Source: Brachybacterium aquaticum
GTDB taxonomy: Bacteria; Actinomycetota; Actinomycetes; Actinomycetales; Dermabacteraceae
Length of the DNA: 64,000 nt
Assembly: GCF_014204755.1 (NCBI RefSeq)
Contig: NZ_JACHLZ010000001.1
Location: 2,046,001-2,110,000 of the forward strand
Direction: 5' to 3'
This document shows positions 42,263 through 51,043 of this stretch, piece by piece. A program made the translations under genes and the position numbers. The notes beneath the pieces were generated by a model, which did no database searches, was not told where the DNA came from, and was given only the letters and a program-made list of their open reading frames with translations. Numbering within the stretch: position 1 is the stretch's first letter; every line of letters starts with the position of its first letter.

Positions 42263-45223
42263 TCAGCGGCCGGTGAGGGACCAGGCGTCCTCGCTGTCCT
42301 CGTCCTCCTCGTCGTAGTAGTCCACGGCGGGCTCGGAGCCGTCGTCGGCCAGCGGGTCGGAGGCGTAGCGGTCCTCGCCGCCGTCCGCGGAGACCCGCTC
42401 GACCGGCTCCTCCTCGAGGTCGACCGCCTGGTCGGCGCCGTAGGGCTCCTCGCCCTCGCCTGCCGGCGGCTCCTCGCCGCGGATGCGGGCGATGGCGGTG
42501 CCGAGGTCGTCGGGGTGGACGAGCACGTCGCGGGCCTTGGACCCCTCGGAGGGGCCCACGATCTCGCGGGACTCGAGCAGGTCCATGAGGCGACCGGCCT
42601 TGGCGAAGCCGACGCGGAGCTTGCGCTGCAGCATGGAGGTGGAGCCGAACTGGGTGGTGACCACCAACTCCGCCGCCTGCAGCAGCACCTCGAGATCGTC
42701 GCCGATGTCGTCGTCGATCTGCTTCTTCTCCGCGACGACAGCGACATCCTCGCGGTAGTTGGGCTTCATCTGGGTCTTGACGTGGTCGACGACCTTGTGG
42801 ATCTCCGACTCGTTGACCCAGGCGCCCTGGACGCGCATGGGCTTGGCCTTGCCCATCGGATGGAACAGGGCGTCGCCCTGGCCGATCAGCTTCTCCGCGC
42901 CGGGGGTGTCGAGGATGACGCGGGAGTCCTGCAGCGACGAGGTCGCGAAGGCGAGACGGCTGGGGACGTTGGCCTTGATGATGCCGGTGACCACGTCGAC
43001 CGACGGGCGCTGGGTCGCCAGGATCAGGTGGATGCCGGCGGCGCGGGCCAGCTGGGTGATGCGCTGGATCGACGCCTCGACGTCGCGCGGGGCGACCATC
43101 ATCAGGTCCGCGAGCTCGTCGACCACGACCAGCAGGTACGGGTAGGGGGCCAGGCGCCGCTCGCTGCCGGGCGGGACCTGCACCTCCCCCGCGCGCACGG
43201 CCTTGTTGAAGTCGTCGATGTGCTTGTACCCGAAGGCGGCGAGGTCGTCGTAGCGGGCGTCCATCTCCTTGACGACCCACTCGAGCGCCTCGGCGGCCTT
43301 CTTGGGGTTGGTGATGATCGGGGTGATCAGGTGCGGGATGCCCTCGTAGATCGTGAGCTCCACGCGCTTGGGGTCCACGAGCACCATCCGCACCTCCTCG
43401 GGGGTGGCGCGCATGAGGATCGAGGTGATCATCGAGTTCACGAAGCTGGACTTGCCGGCGCCGGTGGCGCCCGCGACCAGCAGGTGCGGCATCTTGGCGA
43501 GGTTCGCGACGACGTACCCGCCCTCGACGTCCTTGCCCACGCCCATCACCATCGGGTGCTCGTTGCGGCGGGCGACGGGGCTACGCAGCACGTCGCCGAG
43601 CGCGACGGTCTCGCGGTCGGTGTTGGGGATCTCGATGCCGATGGCCTTCTTGCCGGGGATCGGCGAGAGGATGCGCACGTCGGCGCTGGCCACGGCGTAG
43701 GAGATGTTCTTGTCCAGGGCCGTGACCTTCTCGACCTTGGTGCCCGGGGCGAGCTCGACCTCGTAGCGGGTGACCGTCGGGCCGCGGGAGAAGCCGACGA
43801 CCTCGGCGTTGACGTTGAACTGCTCGAAGACCTCGCCGAGCGCGGCGACGACCTGGTCGTTGGTCTCGGAGCGGGTCTTGTGGGGCGGGCCCTCCAGCAG
43901 GAAGGACGAGTCCGGCAGGGTGTAGACCACGTCGCCCGCGAGCTCGAGCTGCTCGCCGGCACGGGGCAGGTCGCCCATCGGCGGCGGGATCAGCTCGGCC
44001 TTCTCGGCGGGCCTCTCGTCCTCAGCCGCTGCTGCTGCTGCGGGCACGGGCTTGGGCTTCTTCACCGGCATCGCGGCGGTCGCGCCGTCGCGGGCGCCCT
44101 TGGCGGGCAGAGGGGTGGTGGGCGCGGGAGCGCCGTCACCGGACGGAAAGGACTTGGCGCGGTGGTTCTCGTCCTCGACGACGTCGAAGACCTCGGTGGA
44201 GTCCGCGGGAACGCCGCGACGGGGACCGGTGCGGCGCGAACGGCCCTCCCCCTTGGCTGCCTTGGCGCCCTTTCCGCCCTTGCCGCCCCGCGTATCCTCC
44301 TCGGCGACACCCTGCTCGAAGGCCTCGTCGCCGGCGTAGCCGAACGCCTCGTGGTCGCGCTCGGCGGCCTCCGCAGCCTCGGCCTCCGCCTTCTCCTTGC
44401 GGGTGCGGCGGCGCGGGCGGGCAGTCTGGGCCTCGGTGGCCTGCTCGTGCACGGCCGGGTCGACGCGGCGGGGGCGCAGGCCGAAGGCGACGCGCTCCTC
44501 GTCCTCCTCCTCGCTGCGGCCCACCATCACGTCGTACACGCCGCGCAGGCGCGAGGGGATCGACTCGACCGGCGTGGCGGTGAGGACGAGGATCCCGAAG
44601 GCGATGAGCAGGGAGTGAATGACGATCACGGCGACCGGGGGCAGCAGCGCCTCCAGCGGTGCGGCGGCGAGGTAGCCGAGCACGCCGCCGCCGCGGGCGA
44701 GGGCGTCGATCCCGTCGGCCGGGGCGGGCAGGCGCGCGGCGACGGACGCGATCGCGGAGATCGCGGTGAGCAGGAGGGCGATGCCGATCGCGATGCGGGA
44801 GTTGGCGCGCACCTGGTCGGGTCGGCGGAACATGCGCAGCGACCAGCCGGCGGCCAGCAGCGGGATCACCATGGAGGAGATCCCGAAGGTGCCGGCGACC
44901 ACGGTGTGCACGGCGCCGAGCACGGGACCGGCGGCCTGCCACCACTCGACCACGGCGACCAGCACCGCGATGAGCATCAGGAACAGGGAGTAGCCGTCAC
45001 GGCGCTGCTCGGGCGCGACCTCCCAGCGCTGCACCCCGATCGAGCGGACCATTCCGCCGACCATCCGGGCGATCGCGAGATAGCCGGAGCGCACTGCGCG
45101 CACCGGCAGAGGGAGCGTCGAGGGATCGTTCGCCGCGGCACCCTGGGTCCGGGAGGTGCCGGAGGCCGAGGTGCGGGACGAGCCTTTCGACGCACGTGCG
45201 GGGGAAGACGTACGTGTCGCCAT
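42263..45223 (-). CDS. ftsK: DNA translocase FtsK
   Basis: FtsK (986 aa) pumps DNA through the closing septum and helps resolve chromosome dimers. Four hydrophobic segments lie at about 65-220. A charged Ala/Glu/Arg-rich linker follows (about 240-400). The motor has Walker A VAGATGAGKSSFVN and Walker B LLVVVDELADLMM, and the C-terminal gamma winged helix (TSMLQRKLRVGFAKAGRLMD) recognises oriented chromosome motifs. An acidic tail (about 920-986) ends the protein. The start lacks a Shine-Dalgarno; TACGAT lies 7 nt upstream. Confidence 0.97.
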   Translation of the reverse strand: MATRTSSPARASKGSSRTSASGTSRTQGAAANDPSTLPLPVRAVRSGYLAIARMVGGMVRSIGVQRWEVAPEQRRDGYSLFLMLIAVLVAVVEWWQAAGPVLGAVHTVVAGTFGISSMVIPLLAAGWSLRMFRRPDQVRANSRIAIGIALLLTAISAIASVAARLPAPADGIDALARGGGVLGYLAAAPLEALLPPVAVIVIHSLLIAFGILVLTATPVESIPSRLRGVYDVMVGRSEEEDEERVAFGLRPRRVDPAVHEQATEAQTARPRRRTRKEKAEAEAAEAAERDHEAFGYAGDEAFEQGVAEEDTRGGKGGKGAKAAKGEGRSRRTGPRRGVPADSTEVFDVVEDENHRAKSFPSGDGAPAPTTPLPAKGARDGATAAMPVKKPKPVPAAAAAAEDERPAEKAELIPPPMGDLPRAGEQLELAGDVVYTLPDSSFLLEGPPHKTRSETNDQVVAALGEVFEQFNVNAEVVGFSRGPTVTRYEVELAPGTKVEKVTALDKNISYAVASADVRILSPIPGKKAIGIEIPNTDRETVALGDVLRSPVARRNEHPMVMGVGKDVEGGYVVANLAKMPHLLVAGATGAGKSSFVNSMITSILMRATPEEVRMVLVDPKRVELTIYEGIPHLITPIITNPKKAAEALEWVVKEMDARYDDLAAFGYKHIDDFNKAVRAGEVQVPPGSERRLAPYPYLLVVVDELADLMMVAPRDVEASIQRITQLARAAGIHLILATQRPSVDVVTGIIKANVPSRLAFATSSLQDSRVILDTPGAEKLIGQGDALFHPMGKAKPMRVQGAWVNESEIHKVVDHVKTQMKPNYREDVAVVAEKKQIDDDIGDDLEVLLQAAELVVTTQFGSTSMLQRKLRVGFAKAGRLMDLLESREIVGPSEGSKARDVLVHPDDLGTAIARIRGEEPPAGEGEEPYGADQAVDLEEEPVERVSADGGEDRYASDPLADDGSEPAVDYYDEEDEDSEDAWSLTGR

Positions 45224-45230
45224 GGTCCCG

Positions 45231-45236
45231 ATCGTA
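45231..45236 (-). promoter_or_regulatory. Leaderless -10 box of ftsK
   Basis: TACGAT, then CGGGACC (7 nt), then the ftsK ATG on the minus strand. No ribosome-binding site is seen. Confidence 0.45.
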
Positions 45237-45306
45237 CCGTCCGGGCCCCTCCGGGCCCGGGAGGCGGGGGCCGGGATCCGCCGGGCGGGCGCAGATCACG
45301 TCCCCT

Positions 45307-45324
45307 CCCCCGTCGGCCGACGGG
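45307..45324. terminator. 18-bp perfect palindrome, probable rnj terminator
   Basis: CCCCGTCGGCCGACGGGG is a perfect palindrome in the 174-nt rnj-ftsK spacer. It is the fullest form of the dispersed GTCGGCCGAC element. Nearer to rnj, AGGGGGCGGTTC is tandemly duplicated (about 45376-45400). Confidence 0.5.
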
Positions 45325-45397
45325 GCCCGCGGGGCGCGCGGCTACGCGGGGGCAGACGGCTCCGCGAGGCAGCTCAGGGGGCGGTTCAGGGGGCGGT

Positions 45398-47092
45398 TCA
45401 GGCCTCGACGACGACGGGGATGATTATCGGCTTGCGGCGCAGGCGCTGGGAGACGTAGCGGCCGACGACCCGGCGCATGACCTGCTGGAGCTGGTAGGTG
45501 TCGCGGCGGTTGGACTGGTCGGCGACGGCCTGCTCGAGGGCCTTGATGATGTCGGGCTTGATCCGGTCGAACACGGCCTCGTCCTCGGCGACGCCGCGGG
45601 CGTGGATCTCGGGCCCGGCGATGAGGGCGCCGGTCTCGGAGTTCACGACCGCGAACAGGGAGATGAAGCCCTCGTCGCCGAGGATGCGACGGTCCTTGAG
45701 GTCGGCCTCGGAGATCTCTCCGACGCTCGAGCCGTCCACGTACACGTAGCCGTTGGGGACCTCGCCGACGGTGCGGGCCACCCCGTCCTTGAGGTCCACG
45801 ACGTGGCCGTCCTTCGCCAGCACGATCCGCTCGCGGGGCACGCCGGTGCGCTCGGCGATGCGGCCGTTGGCGATGAGGTGGCGCACCTCGCCGTGGATCG
45901 GCATGACGTTCCTGGGCCGGACGATGTTGTAGCAGTACAGAAGCTCGCCCTCGCTGGCGTGGCCGGAGGTGTGCACCTTGGCGCTGCCCTTGTGGACCAC
46001 CTCGGCGCCGAGCGCCATCAGCCCGTTGACCACCCGGAACACGGCGTTCTCGTTGCCGGGGATGAGGGAGGAGGCGAGGATGACGACGTCGCCGGGGCGT
46101 ACGCTGACGCGGTGGTCGCGGTTGGCGATCCGGCCCAGCGCCGCCATCGGTTCGCCCTGGCTGCCGGTGCACATGAGGACCACCTGCTCGTCGGGCAGGT
46201 CGTCGATGCGCTTGACGTCCACGAGGGTGTTCTCGGGGACGGCGAGGTAGCCCATGTCCGCGGCGATGCCCATGTTGCGCACCATCGAACGGCCCACGAA
46301 TGCGACCTTGCGGCCGTGCTTGGCGGCGGCGTCGAGGACCTGCTGGACGCGGTGGACGTGGCTGGAGAAGGAGGCGACGACGATCTTCTGGCGGGCGCGG
46401 GCGAAGATCCCATCCAGGGTGGGGCCGATCTCGCGCTCGGCGAGGGTGAAGCCGGGGACCTCCGCGTTGGTCGAGTCGGTCATGAACAGGTCCACGCCGG
46501 CCTCGCCGAGGCGGGCGAAGGCGCGCAGGTCCGTGATCCGGCCGTCCAGCGGCAGCTGGTCCATCTTGAAGTCGCCGGTGTGCAGGATCGTGCCGGCCGG
46601 GGTGGACACATGCACTGCGAGCGCGTCGGGGATGGAGTGGTTCACGGCCACGAACTCGCAGTCGAAGGGGCCGAGGCTCTCCGTCTGCCCCTCGGCGACG
46701 GCGAGGGTGAAGGGGGTGATGCGGTGCTCGCGCAGCTTCGCCTCGATGAAGGCGAGGGTGAGCTGGCTGCCCACCAGGGGGATGTCGGGCTTGAGGCGCA
46801 GCAGGTAGGGCACCGCGCCGATGTGGTCCTCGTGGCCGTGGGTGAGCACGATCGCGGCGACGTCGTCGAGCCGGTCGGCGATGACGTCGAAGTCCGGCAG
46901 GATCAGGTCGACGCCCGGCTGGGTCTCCTCGGGGAAGAGCACGCCGCAGTCGATGATCAGCAGCCGGCCCCCGTACTCGAGGACGGTCATGTTGCGGCCG
47001 ACGTCCCCGAGCCCGCCCAGCGGGATGATCCGCATCGCGCCCTCGTCGAGGGCGGGCGGCTCGGGGAGTCGGTCGGTGAACGCTGCGGTCAT
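45398..47092 (-). CDS. rnj: Ribonuclease J
   Basis: RNase J (564 aa) is a metallo-beta-lactamase/beta-CASP exo- and endoribonuclease for mRNA decay and rRNA maturation. Seen: IIPLGGLGDVGRNMTVLEYGG, the metal-binding THGHEDHIGAVPYLL, HTGDFKMDQLP, the beta-CASP motifs (VASFSSHVHRVQQVLD, TGSQGEPMAALGRIA), and TSGHASEGELLYCYNIVRPRNVMPIHGE cut into GHAS and PIHGE boxes. The conserved C-terminal domain is complete. GGAGG precedes the ATG. It is 29 nt after dapA, a common actinobacterial pair. Confidence 0.97.
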   Translation of the reverse strand: MTAAFTDRLPEPPALDEGAMRIIPLGGLGDVGRNMTVLEYGGRLLIIDCGVLFPEETQPGVDLILPDFDVIADRLDDVAAIVLTHGHEDHIGAVPYLLRLKPDIPLVGSQLTLAFIEAKLREHRITPFTLAVAEGQTESLGPFDCEFVAVNHSIPDALAVHVSTPAGTILHTGDFKMDQLPLDGRITDLRAFARLGEAGVDLFMTDSTNAEVPGFTLAEREIGPTLDGIFARARQKIVVASFSSHVHRVQQVLDAAAKHGRKVAFVGRSMVRNMGIAADMGYLAVPENTLVDVKRIDDLPDEQVVLMCTGSQGEPMAALGRIANRDHRVSVRPGDVVILASSLIPGNENAVFRVVNGLMALGAEVVHKGSAKVHTSGHASEGELLYCYNIVRPRNVMPIHGEVRHLIANGRIAERTGVPRERIVLAKDGHVVDLKDGVARTVGEVPNGYVYVDGSSVGEISEADLKDRRILGDEGFISLFAVVNSETGALIAGPEIHARGVAEDEAVFDRIKPDIIKALEQAVADQSNRRDTYQLQQVMRRVVGRYVSQRLRRKPIIIPVVVEA

Positions 47093-47121
47093 GCCGTGCC
47101 TCCGGGGCGGTGCGGGACGGG

Positions 47122-48030
47122 TCAGAGCAGCCCGGCGGCGTCCAGGGCGGCGGACAGCTCGCGCTGCTGCTCGGCGTCCGCGGCGACGAGCGGGCCGCGC
47201 ACGGTCGCGTTCGGGAGCACGCCCTGCAGGTGCAGGGCGGTCTTGGCGGCGACCGCGCCGGGGATGCGGGTCATGATCGCCTCGACCAGCGGGATCAGGC
47301 GGCGGTGGGCGTCCAGCGCCGCGGCGACGCCGGAGCGGTCCATCGCCTCGACCATCGCGCGCTCGAGGTCGCCGGCGACCTGGCCGACCACGGAGACCAT
47401 GCCGGCCGCGCCGATGGACAGCCAGGGCAGGTTCAGCGCGTCCTCGCCGGAGTAGTAGACGAGGTCGGAGCGCTCCATGACGACCGCGGCCTGCTGGAGG
47501 TCGGCCTTGGCGTCCTTCACGGCGAGGATCCGCTCGTGCTCGCCCAGGCGCAGCAGGGTGTCGGTCTCGAGCGCCGTGCCGGTGCGGCCGGGGATGTCGT
47601 ACAGCATGATCGGCAGGTCCGTGGCGTCGGCGATCGCCTCGGTGTGGGCGATGACGCCGGCCTGGCCGGGCTTGGAGTAGTAGGGGGTGACGACCAGCAG
47701 GCCGTCGAGTCCCAGGTCCGCATGGGCGCGGGCCAGCTCGACCGAGTGGGCGGTGTCGTAGGACCCCACCCCGGCGAGGACCGAGACCTCGGGGCCGACG
47801 GCCTCGCGGACCGCCCGGGCGAGGTCGACCTTCTCCTGGTCGGAGAGGGTCGGCGACTCGCCGGTGGTGCCGGAGACGACGATCATGTCGTTGCCGTGGG
47901 CGACCACGTGGGCGGCCAGAGCCTGGGCGGCGTCGAGGTCCACCCCGAGTCCGTCCGCGGTCAGCGGGGTCACCATCGCGGTCCCCACCGCGCCGAAGGG
48001 TCGCGCGGTGCGCGGATCGGTGCCGGTCAT
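47122..48030 (-). CDS. dapA: 4-hydroxy-tetrahydrodipicolinate synthase
   Basis: DapA (302 aa) condenses pyruvate with aspartate semialdehyde, the first committed step to diaminopimelate and lysine. The class I aldolase features are clear: VVSGTTGESPTLSDQEK, LVVTPYYSKPGQAGVIAH (with the catalytic Tyr), YDIPGRTG and the Schiff-base lysine in LAVKDAKADL. GGGAGGAG precedes the ATG. It is co-directional with rnj (downstream) and asnB (upstream, 55 nt away). Confidence 0.97.
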   Translation of the reverse strand: MTGTDPRTARPFGAVGTAMVTPLTADGLGVDLDAAQALAAHVVAHGNDMIVVSGTTGESPTLSDQEKVDLARAVREAVGPEVSVLAGVGSYDTAHSVELARAHADLGLDGLLVVTPYYSKPGQAGVIAHTEAIADATDLPIMLYDIPGRTGTALETDTLLRLGEHERILAVKDAKADLQQAAVVMERSDLVYYSGEDALNLPWLSIGAAGMVSVVGQVAGDLERAMVEAMDRSGVAAALDAHRRLIPLVEAIMTRIPGAVAAKTALHLQGVLPNATVRGPLVAADAEQQRELSAALDAAGLL

Positions 48031-48085
48031 GGTCTCCTCCCGAGAAAGTCCTGTAGCCCGGAGCCTAGTCCAGCCGGGCGCGTCG

Positions 48086-50845
48086 TCACCGCGAGGACGC
48101 GGTGCCGAGATCCACGAGGATCGCCAGCGGCGTGCGCTGACGGCCCTGACCCAGCGGATTGTCCGCGAAGGTCGCCTCGAGGACGTCGTTCGAGGTCGCG
48201 ACGTCGGAGCCGAGGACGTTGCGGCCGATGTCGTTGGCGTCCATCACCACGGTGCCCACGAAGCTCTTCTTCAGCGCGTCGGGGATGTCCGCGGCGCGGA
48301 TCGCGGCGGAGATCTGCGCGGAGACCTGGTCCGGATCCTTCGGCGGCAGCTTCGCGGAGACGTTGGACGGGAACGCCGAGTACGGGGTGGGGCCGTCGAT
48401 GGCGCGCACGTTCGCGCCGACGACCTCGTAGAACAGTCCGCGCTTGCCGACCACCTTTCCGGCGGCGCCCACGGCGGAGGCCGCGACCACGCGGGGCAGG
48501 CCGACCTCGCGGATCGCCAGCTCCATGGTGGTGGGGTCGCCGAGGCCGATGCCGGCGGGGGTGCGGCTGACGAAGCGGCTGAGCACCTTGGCGGAGCGTC
48601 GGGGCTTGATCTCCCAGGTGAACCAGGAGCGGTTCTGGGAGATCGCGATGATCTTCTCGCTGATCACGAAGTACCAGGGCGCACCGTCCGGGACCACGTC
48701 GGCGGGCAGGGAGGAGGCGAAGGCCTCGACCCGCTCGCGCGCGATCCGCACGATGTCGTCGCCGCGGGCGACCAGCGCGGTCTGCAGCGGCAGGCGGCGC
48801 CAGCTGTGGCCGTCGGCCTCGGAGACGAGGTCGAGCTGCTTGTCGGGGTTGGCGACGTAATCGCTCTTGGGCACGACCTCCTCCTCGACCGCGGGCGCGG
48901 AGGCGAGGGCGGCCGGGGCCGGAGCGGCCGCGAGGGCGGCCTCGTCGGCCGAGCCGCCGAGCGCGCGGGTCGCGCCCTCGGCGTCGTCGAAGAAGGTCCG
49001 CATCCACAGCTCGACGTTCAGCAGGCGCCAGAACATGAGCGTGCCGTGGTTCTCGGGGTGGGCGATGTAGTCGTCGAACAGCGCCAGCACGCTGGGGGCG
49101 TCGAAGTAGGGGCGCGAGGCGAAGGACTGCGAGGCGAAGATGTCGCGCAGCTGCGGGGCGATCGAGCGGAACCACTCCCCCTCGGGGGTGGTGAAGCCGA
49201 TCTTGTTTCGGCGCTTGGAGATCATGTCGGGCAGGATCCCGTCCATGGCCTCGCGCAGGATGCGCTTGTTCCAGCCGTCGTGGATGATCGCGGACTCGTC
49301 CAGGGAGAACAGGAACTTCAGCAGCTCCTTGTCCACGAACGGCACGCGCCCCTCGATGCTGAAGCGCATCGTGTTCTTGTCCTCGTAGCGCAGCAGCGAG
49401 GGCAGCGAGGCGCGGAAGGTGTCCTCGATCAGCCGCTCCTTGAGGTCGTCCTGGACGCTGGTGACCTTCTCGCCGCTGTGCTCGGCGACGAAGCCGGAGT
49501 TCAGCAGCGCCTCGATCGGCACGGAGGTGCGGCCGGAGAACTTGGTCCTCGCGAGCTTGCGCAGGATGTCTCTCGAGCCGACCATCTCGCTCGCGAGCTC
49601 CTTGAACCGCTTCTGGCGGCGCAGCTGGCGCAGGTAGACGTAGAAGTAGGGGTTGTAGCCGGCCATCATCTCGTCGGCGCCCTGGCCGTCCAGCAGCACG
49701 GTGACGTGCTGGCTGGCCACGCGCATGACCGCGTACTGGGCGTACGGGCCGGTGGAGATGATCGGCTCCTCCTGGGTGCGCACGAAGTCGTGCAGGTCCT
49801 CGAGGAAGGCGCCGGGCTTGGGGGTGATCTTGTGCGGGGTGACCTGCCCCTGGTAGTCCTCCAGCAGCGCGTCCACGTACCGCTCCTCGTCGTTGGAGGA
49901 GTTGGGGAACACGGCCGAGAAGGTGTTCTGGCGGCTGCCGACGGCGCTGAAGCCCTCGTCGCCGGGCTGCTCGCGCAGCTGGCGGGCGATGACGGCGGCG
50001 ACGGCGGAGGAGTCCAGACCGCCGGAGAGCGAGGTGCCGACGGGGACCTCGGACTGCAGGCGCAGCCGCACCGACTCCTGGAAGCGCTCGCGGTACTCGT
50101 CCACAACCTTCTCGTCGTAGGGGCGGGAGGGGCGGGCGGCGATCTCGCGCAGCTCCTCCTTCAGGCGGGTGAAGGAGGAGACGTCGGTGCCGTCGGGGCG
50201 GATCTCGAGGATCTCGCCGGACATCAGGCGGTTCACGCCCGCGAAGAAGGTGCGGGAGTCGTCGTCCTGGACGCGGAACTTCAGGTAGCGGTAGACCGCG
50301 CGGTCGTCCGGCGCGGCCTCGAAGACCTTCGCCGCCAGCAGCGAGCGGATCTCGGAGCCGAAGACGATGCGCGGGGCGGCGCCGGCCTCGGTCGCGGGGT
50401 CGATCCAGTAGTACAACGGCTTGATGCCGAAGTGGTCGCGCGCCAGGGTGATCGTGCCGGTGGTGGCGTCGTGGATCGCGAAGGCGAACATGCCGTTGAA
50501 GCGGTCGTAGGCGGCGGTGCCCCACTCGGCGTGGGCCTCCAGCAGCACCTCGGTGTCCGAGTCGGTGCGGAAGACGTGCCCGAGCTCCTCGAGCTCGGCG
50601 CGCAGCGCGAGGTAGTTGTAGGTCTCGCCGTTGTACACGATGGTGTAGCGGCCGTCCGCGGTGGTCATCGGCTGGGCGCCGTGCTCGCGGCCGATGATGG
50701 CGAGGCGGCGGTGGGCGAGTCCGGTCTCGCCGTCGACGAAGAGGCCTTCGCCGTCGGGGCCGCGATGGGCCAGCGCGCTGCTCATCCGGCGGGCGATGCC
50801 CTCGGTGTCAGCGCCGAATCCGTAGGTGCCGGCGATTCCGCACAT
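48086..50845 (-). CDS. asnB: Glutamine-hydrolysing asparagine synthetase fused to an F420-0:L-glutamate ligase-like domain
   Basis: This 919-aa protein has three parts. Residues 1 to about 623 are a complete class B asparagine synthetase: nucleophile Cys2 (MCGIAG), the glutaminase RIVYNGE-type loop (TIVYNGETYNY), and the synthetase pyrophosphate loop SGGLDS (274-279). A 34-residue Ala/Pro/Glu linker follows. Residues about 658-919 resemble the CofE-type F420-0:L-glutamate ligase fold as found in stand-alone proteins: GDDIVRIARERVEAF, YFVISEKIIAIS, RTPAGIGLGDPTTMELAIRE, RAIDGPTPYSAFPSN, KLPPKDPDQ and VVMDANDIGRNVLG. Asparagine synthetases are normally about 500-650 aa. The second domain is continuous in frame, with no stop or frameshift. 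Roles considered are asparagine synthesis, amidation of cell-wall diaminopimelate (as LtsA in corynebacteria), or making an amidated gamma-glutamyl compound; none is shown. AAAGGA precedes the ATG. Confidence 0.85.
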   Translation of the reverse strand: MCGIAGTYGFGADTEGIARRMSSALAHRGPDGEGLFVDGETGLAHRRLAIIGREHGAQPMTTADGRYTIVYNGETYNYLALRAELEELGHVFRTDSDTEVLLEAHAEWGTAAYDRFNGMFAFAIHDATTGTITLARDHFGIKPLYYWIDPATEAGAAPRIVFGSEIRSLLAAKVFEAAPDDRAVYRYLKFRVQDDDSRTFFAGVNRLMSGEILEIRPDGTDVSSFTRLKEELREIAARPSRPYDEKVVDEYRERFQESVRLRLQSEVPVGTSLSGGLDSSAVAAVIARQLREQPGDEGFSAVGSRQNTFSAVFPNSSNDEERYVDALLEDYQGQVTPHKITPKPGAFLEDLHDFVRTQEEPIISTGPYAQYAVMRVASQHVTVLLDGQGADEMMAGYNPYFYVYLRQLRRQKRFKELASEMVGSRDILRKLARTKFSGRTSVPIEALLNSGFVAEHSGEKVTSVQDDLKERLIEDTFRASLPSLLRYEDKNTMRFSIEGRVPFVDKELLKFLFSLDESAIIHDGWNKRILREAMDGILPDMISKRRNKIGFTTPEGEWFRSIAPQLRDIFASQSFASRPYFDAPSVLALFDDYIAHPENHGTLMFWRLLNVELWMRTFFDDAEGATRALGGSADEAALAAAPAPAALASAPAVEEEVVPKSDYVANPDKQLDLVSEADGHSWRRLPLQTALVARGDDIVRIARERVEAFASSLPADVVPDGAPWYFVISEKIIAISQNRSWFTWEIKPRRSAKVLSRFVSRTPAGIGLGDPTTMELAIREVGLPRVVAASAVGAAGKVVGKRGLFYEVVGANVRAIDGPTPYSAFPSNVSAKLPPKDPDQVSAQISAAIRAADIPDALKKSFVGTVVMDANDIGRNVLGSDVATSNDVLEATFADNPLGQGRQRTPLAILVDLGTASSR

Positions 50846-51043
50846 GGGACGAGTCCTTTCGAGGATGACGGCTGCGCTCCGCGGTCCGGGCGCTCGTCGT
50901 CGGGTTCCGGGACGCCTGGAGGGCGTCCGCTTCTCGAGTGTCGGGGCGGACCGGTCGGGCCGCCCGAGCCTATCAACGGGGCCGCGCCCGACGGGTGAGG
51001 CGCGGCGGTGGGATCAGTGGGTCGGGAGCTGGGCGCGGAGCGC
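50846..51043 (-). terminator. Spacer between the HAD gene and asnB, with terminator at 50981-51006
   Basis: GCCGCGCC (50981-50988) and GGCGCGGC (50999-51006) form a perfect 8-bp stem with a 10-nt loop, 38 nt beyond the HAD stop on the minus strand. The remaining sequence presumably holds the asnB promoter; no clear boxes were found. Confidence 0.5.

Noticed and set aside
42515-47455. A 1646-codon open frame on the plus strand antisense to ftsK, rnj and dapA
   Set aside because: It is a high-GC antisense shadow. The minus-strand frames contain clear FtsK, RNase J and DapA motifs, while the plus-strand translation is low-complexity Gly/Val/Asp/His sequence with no family features.
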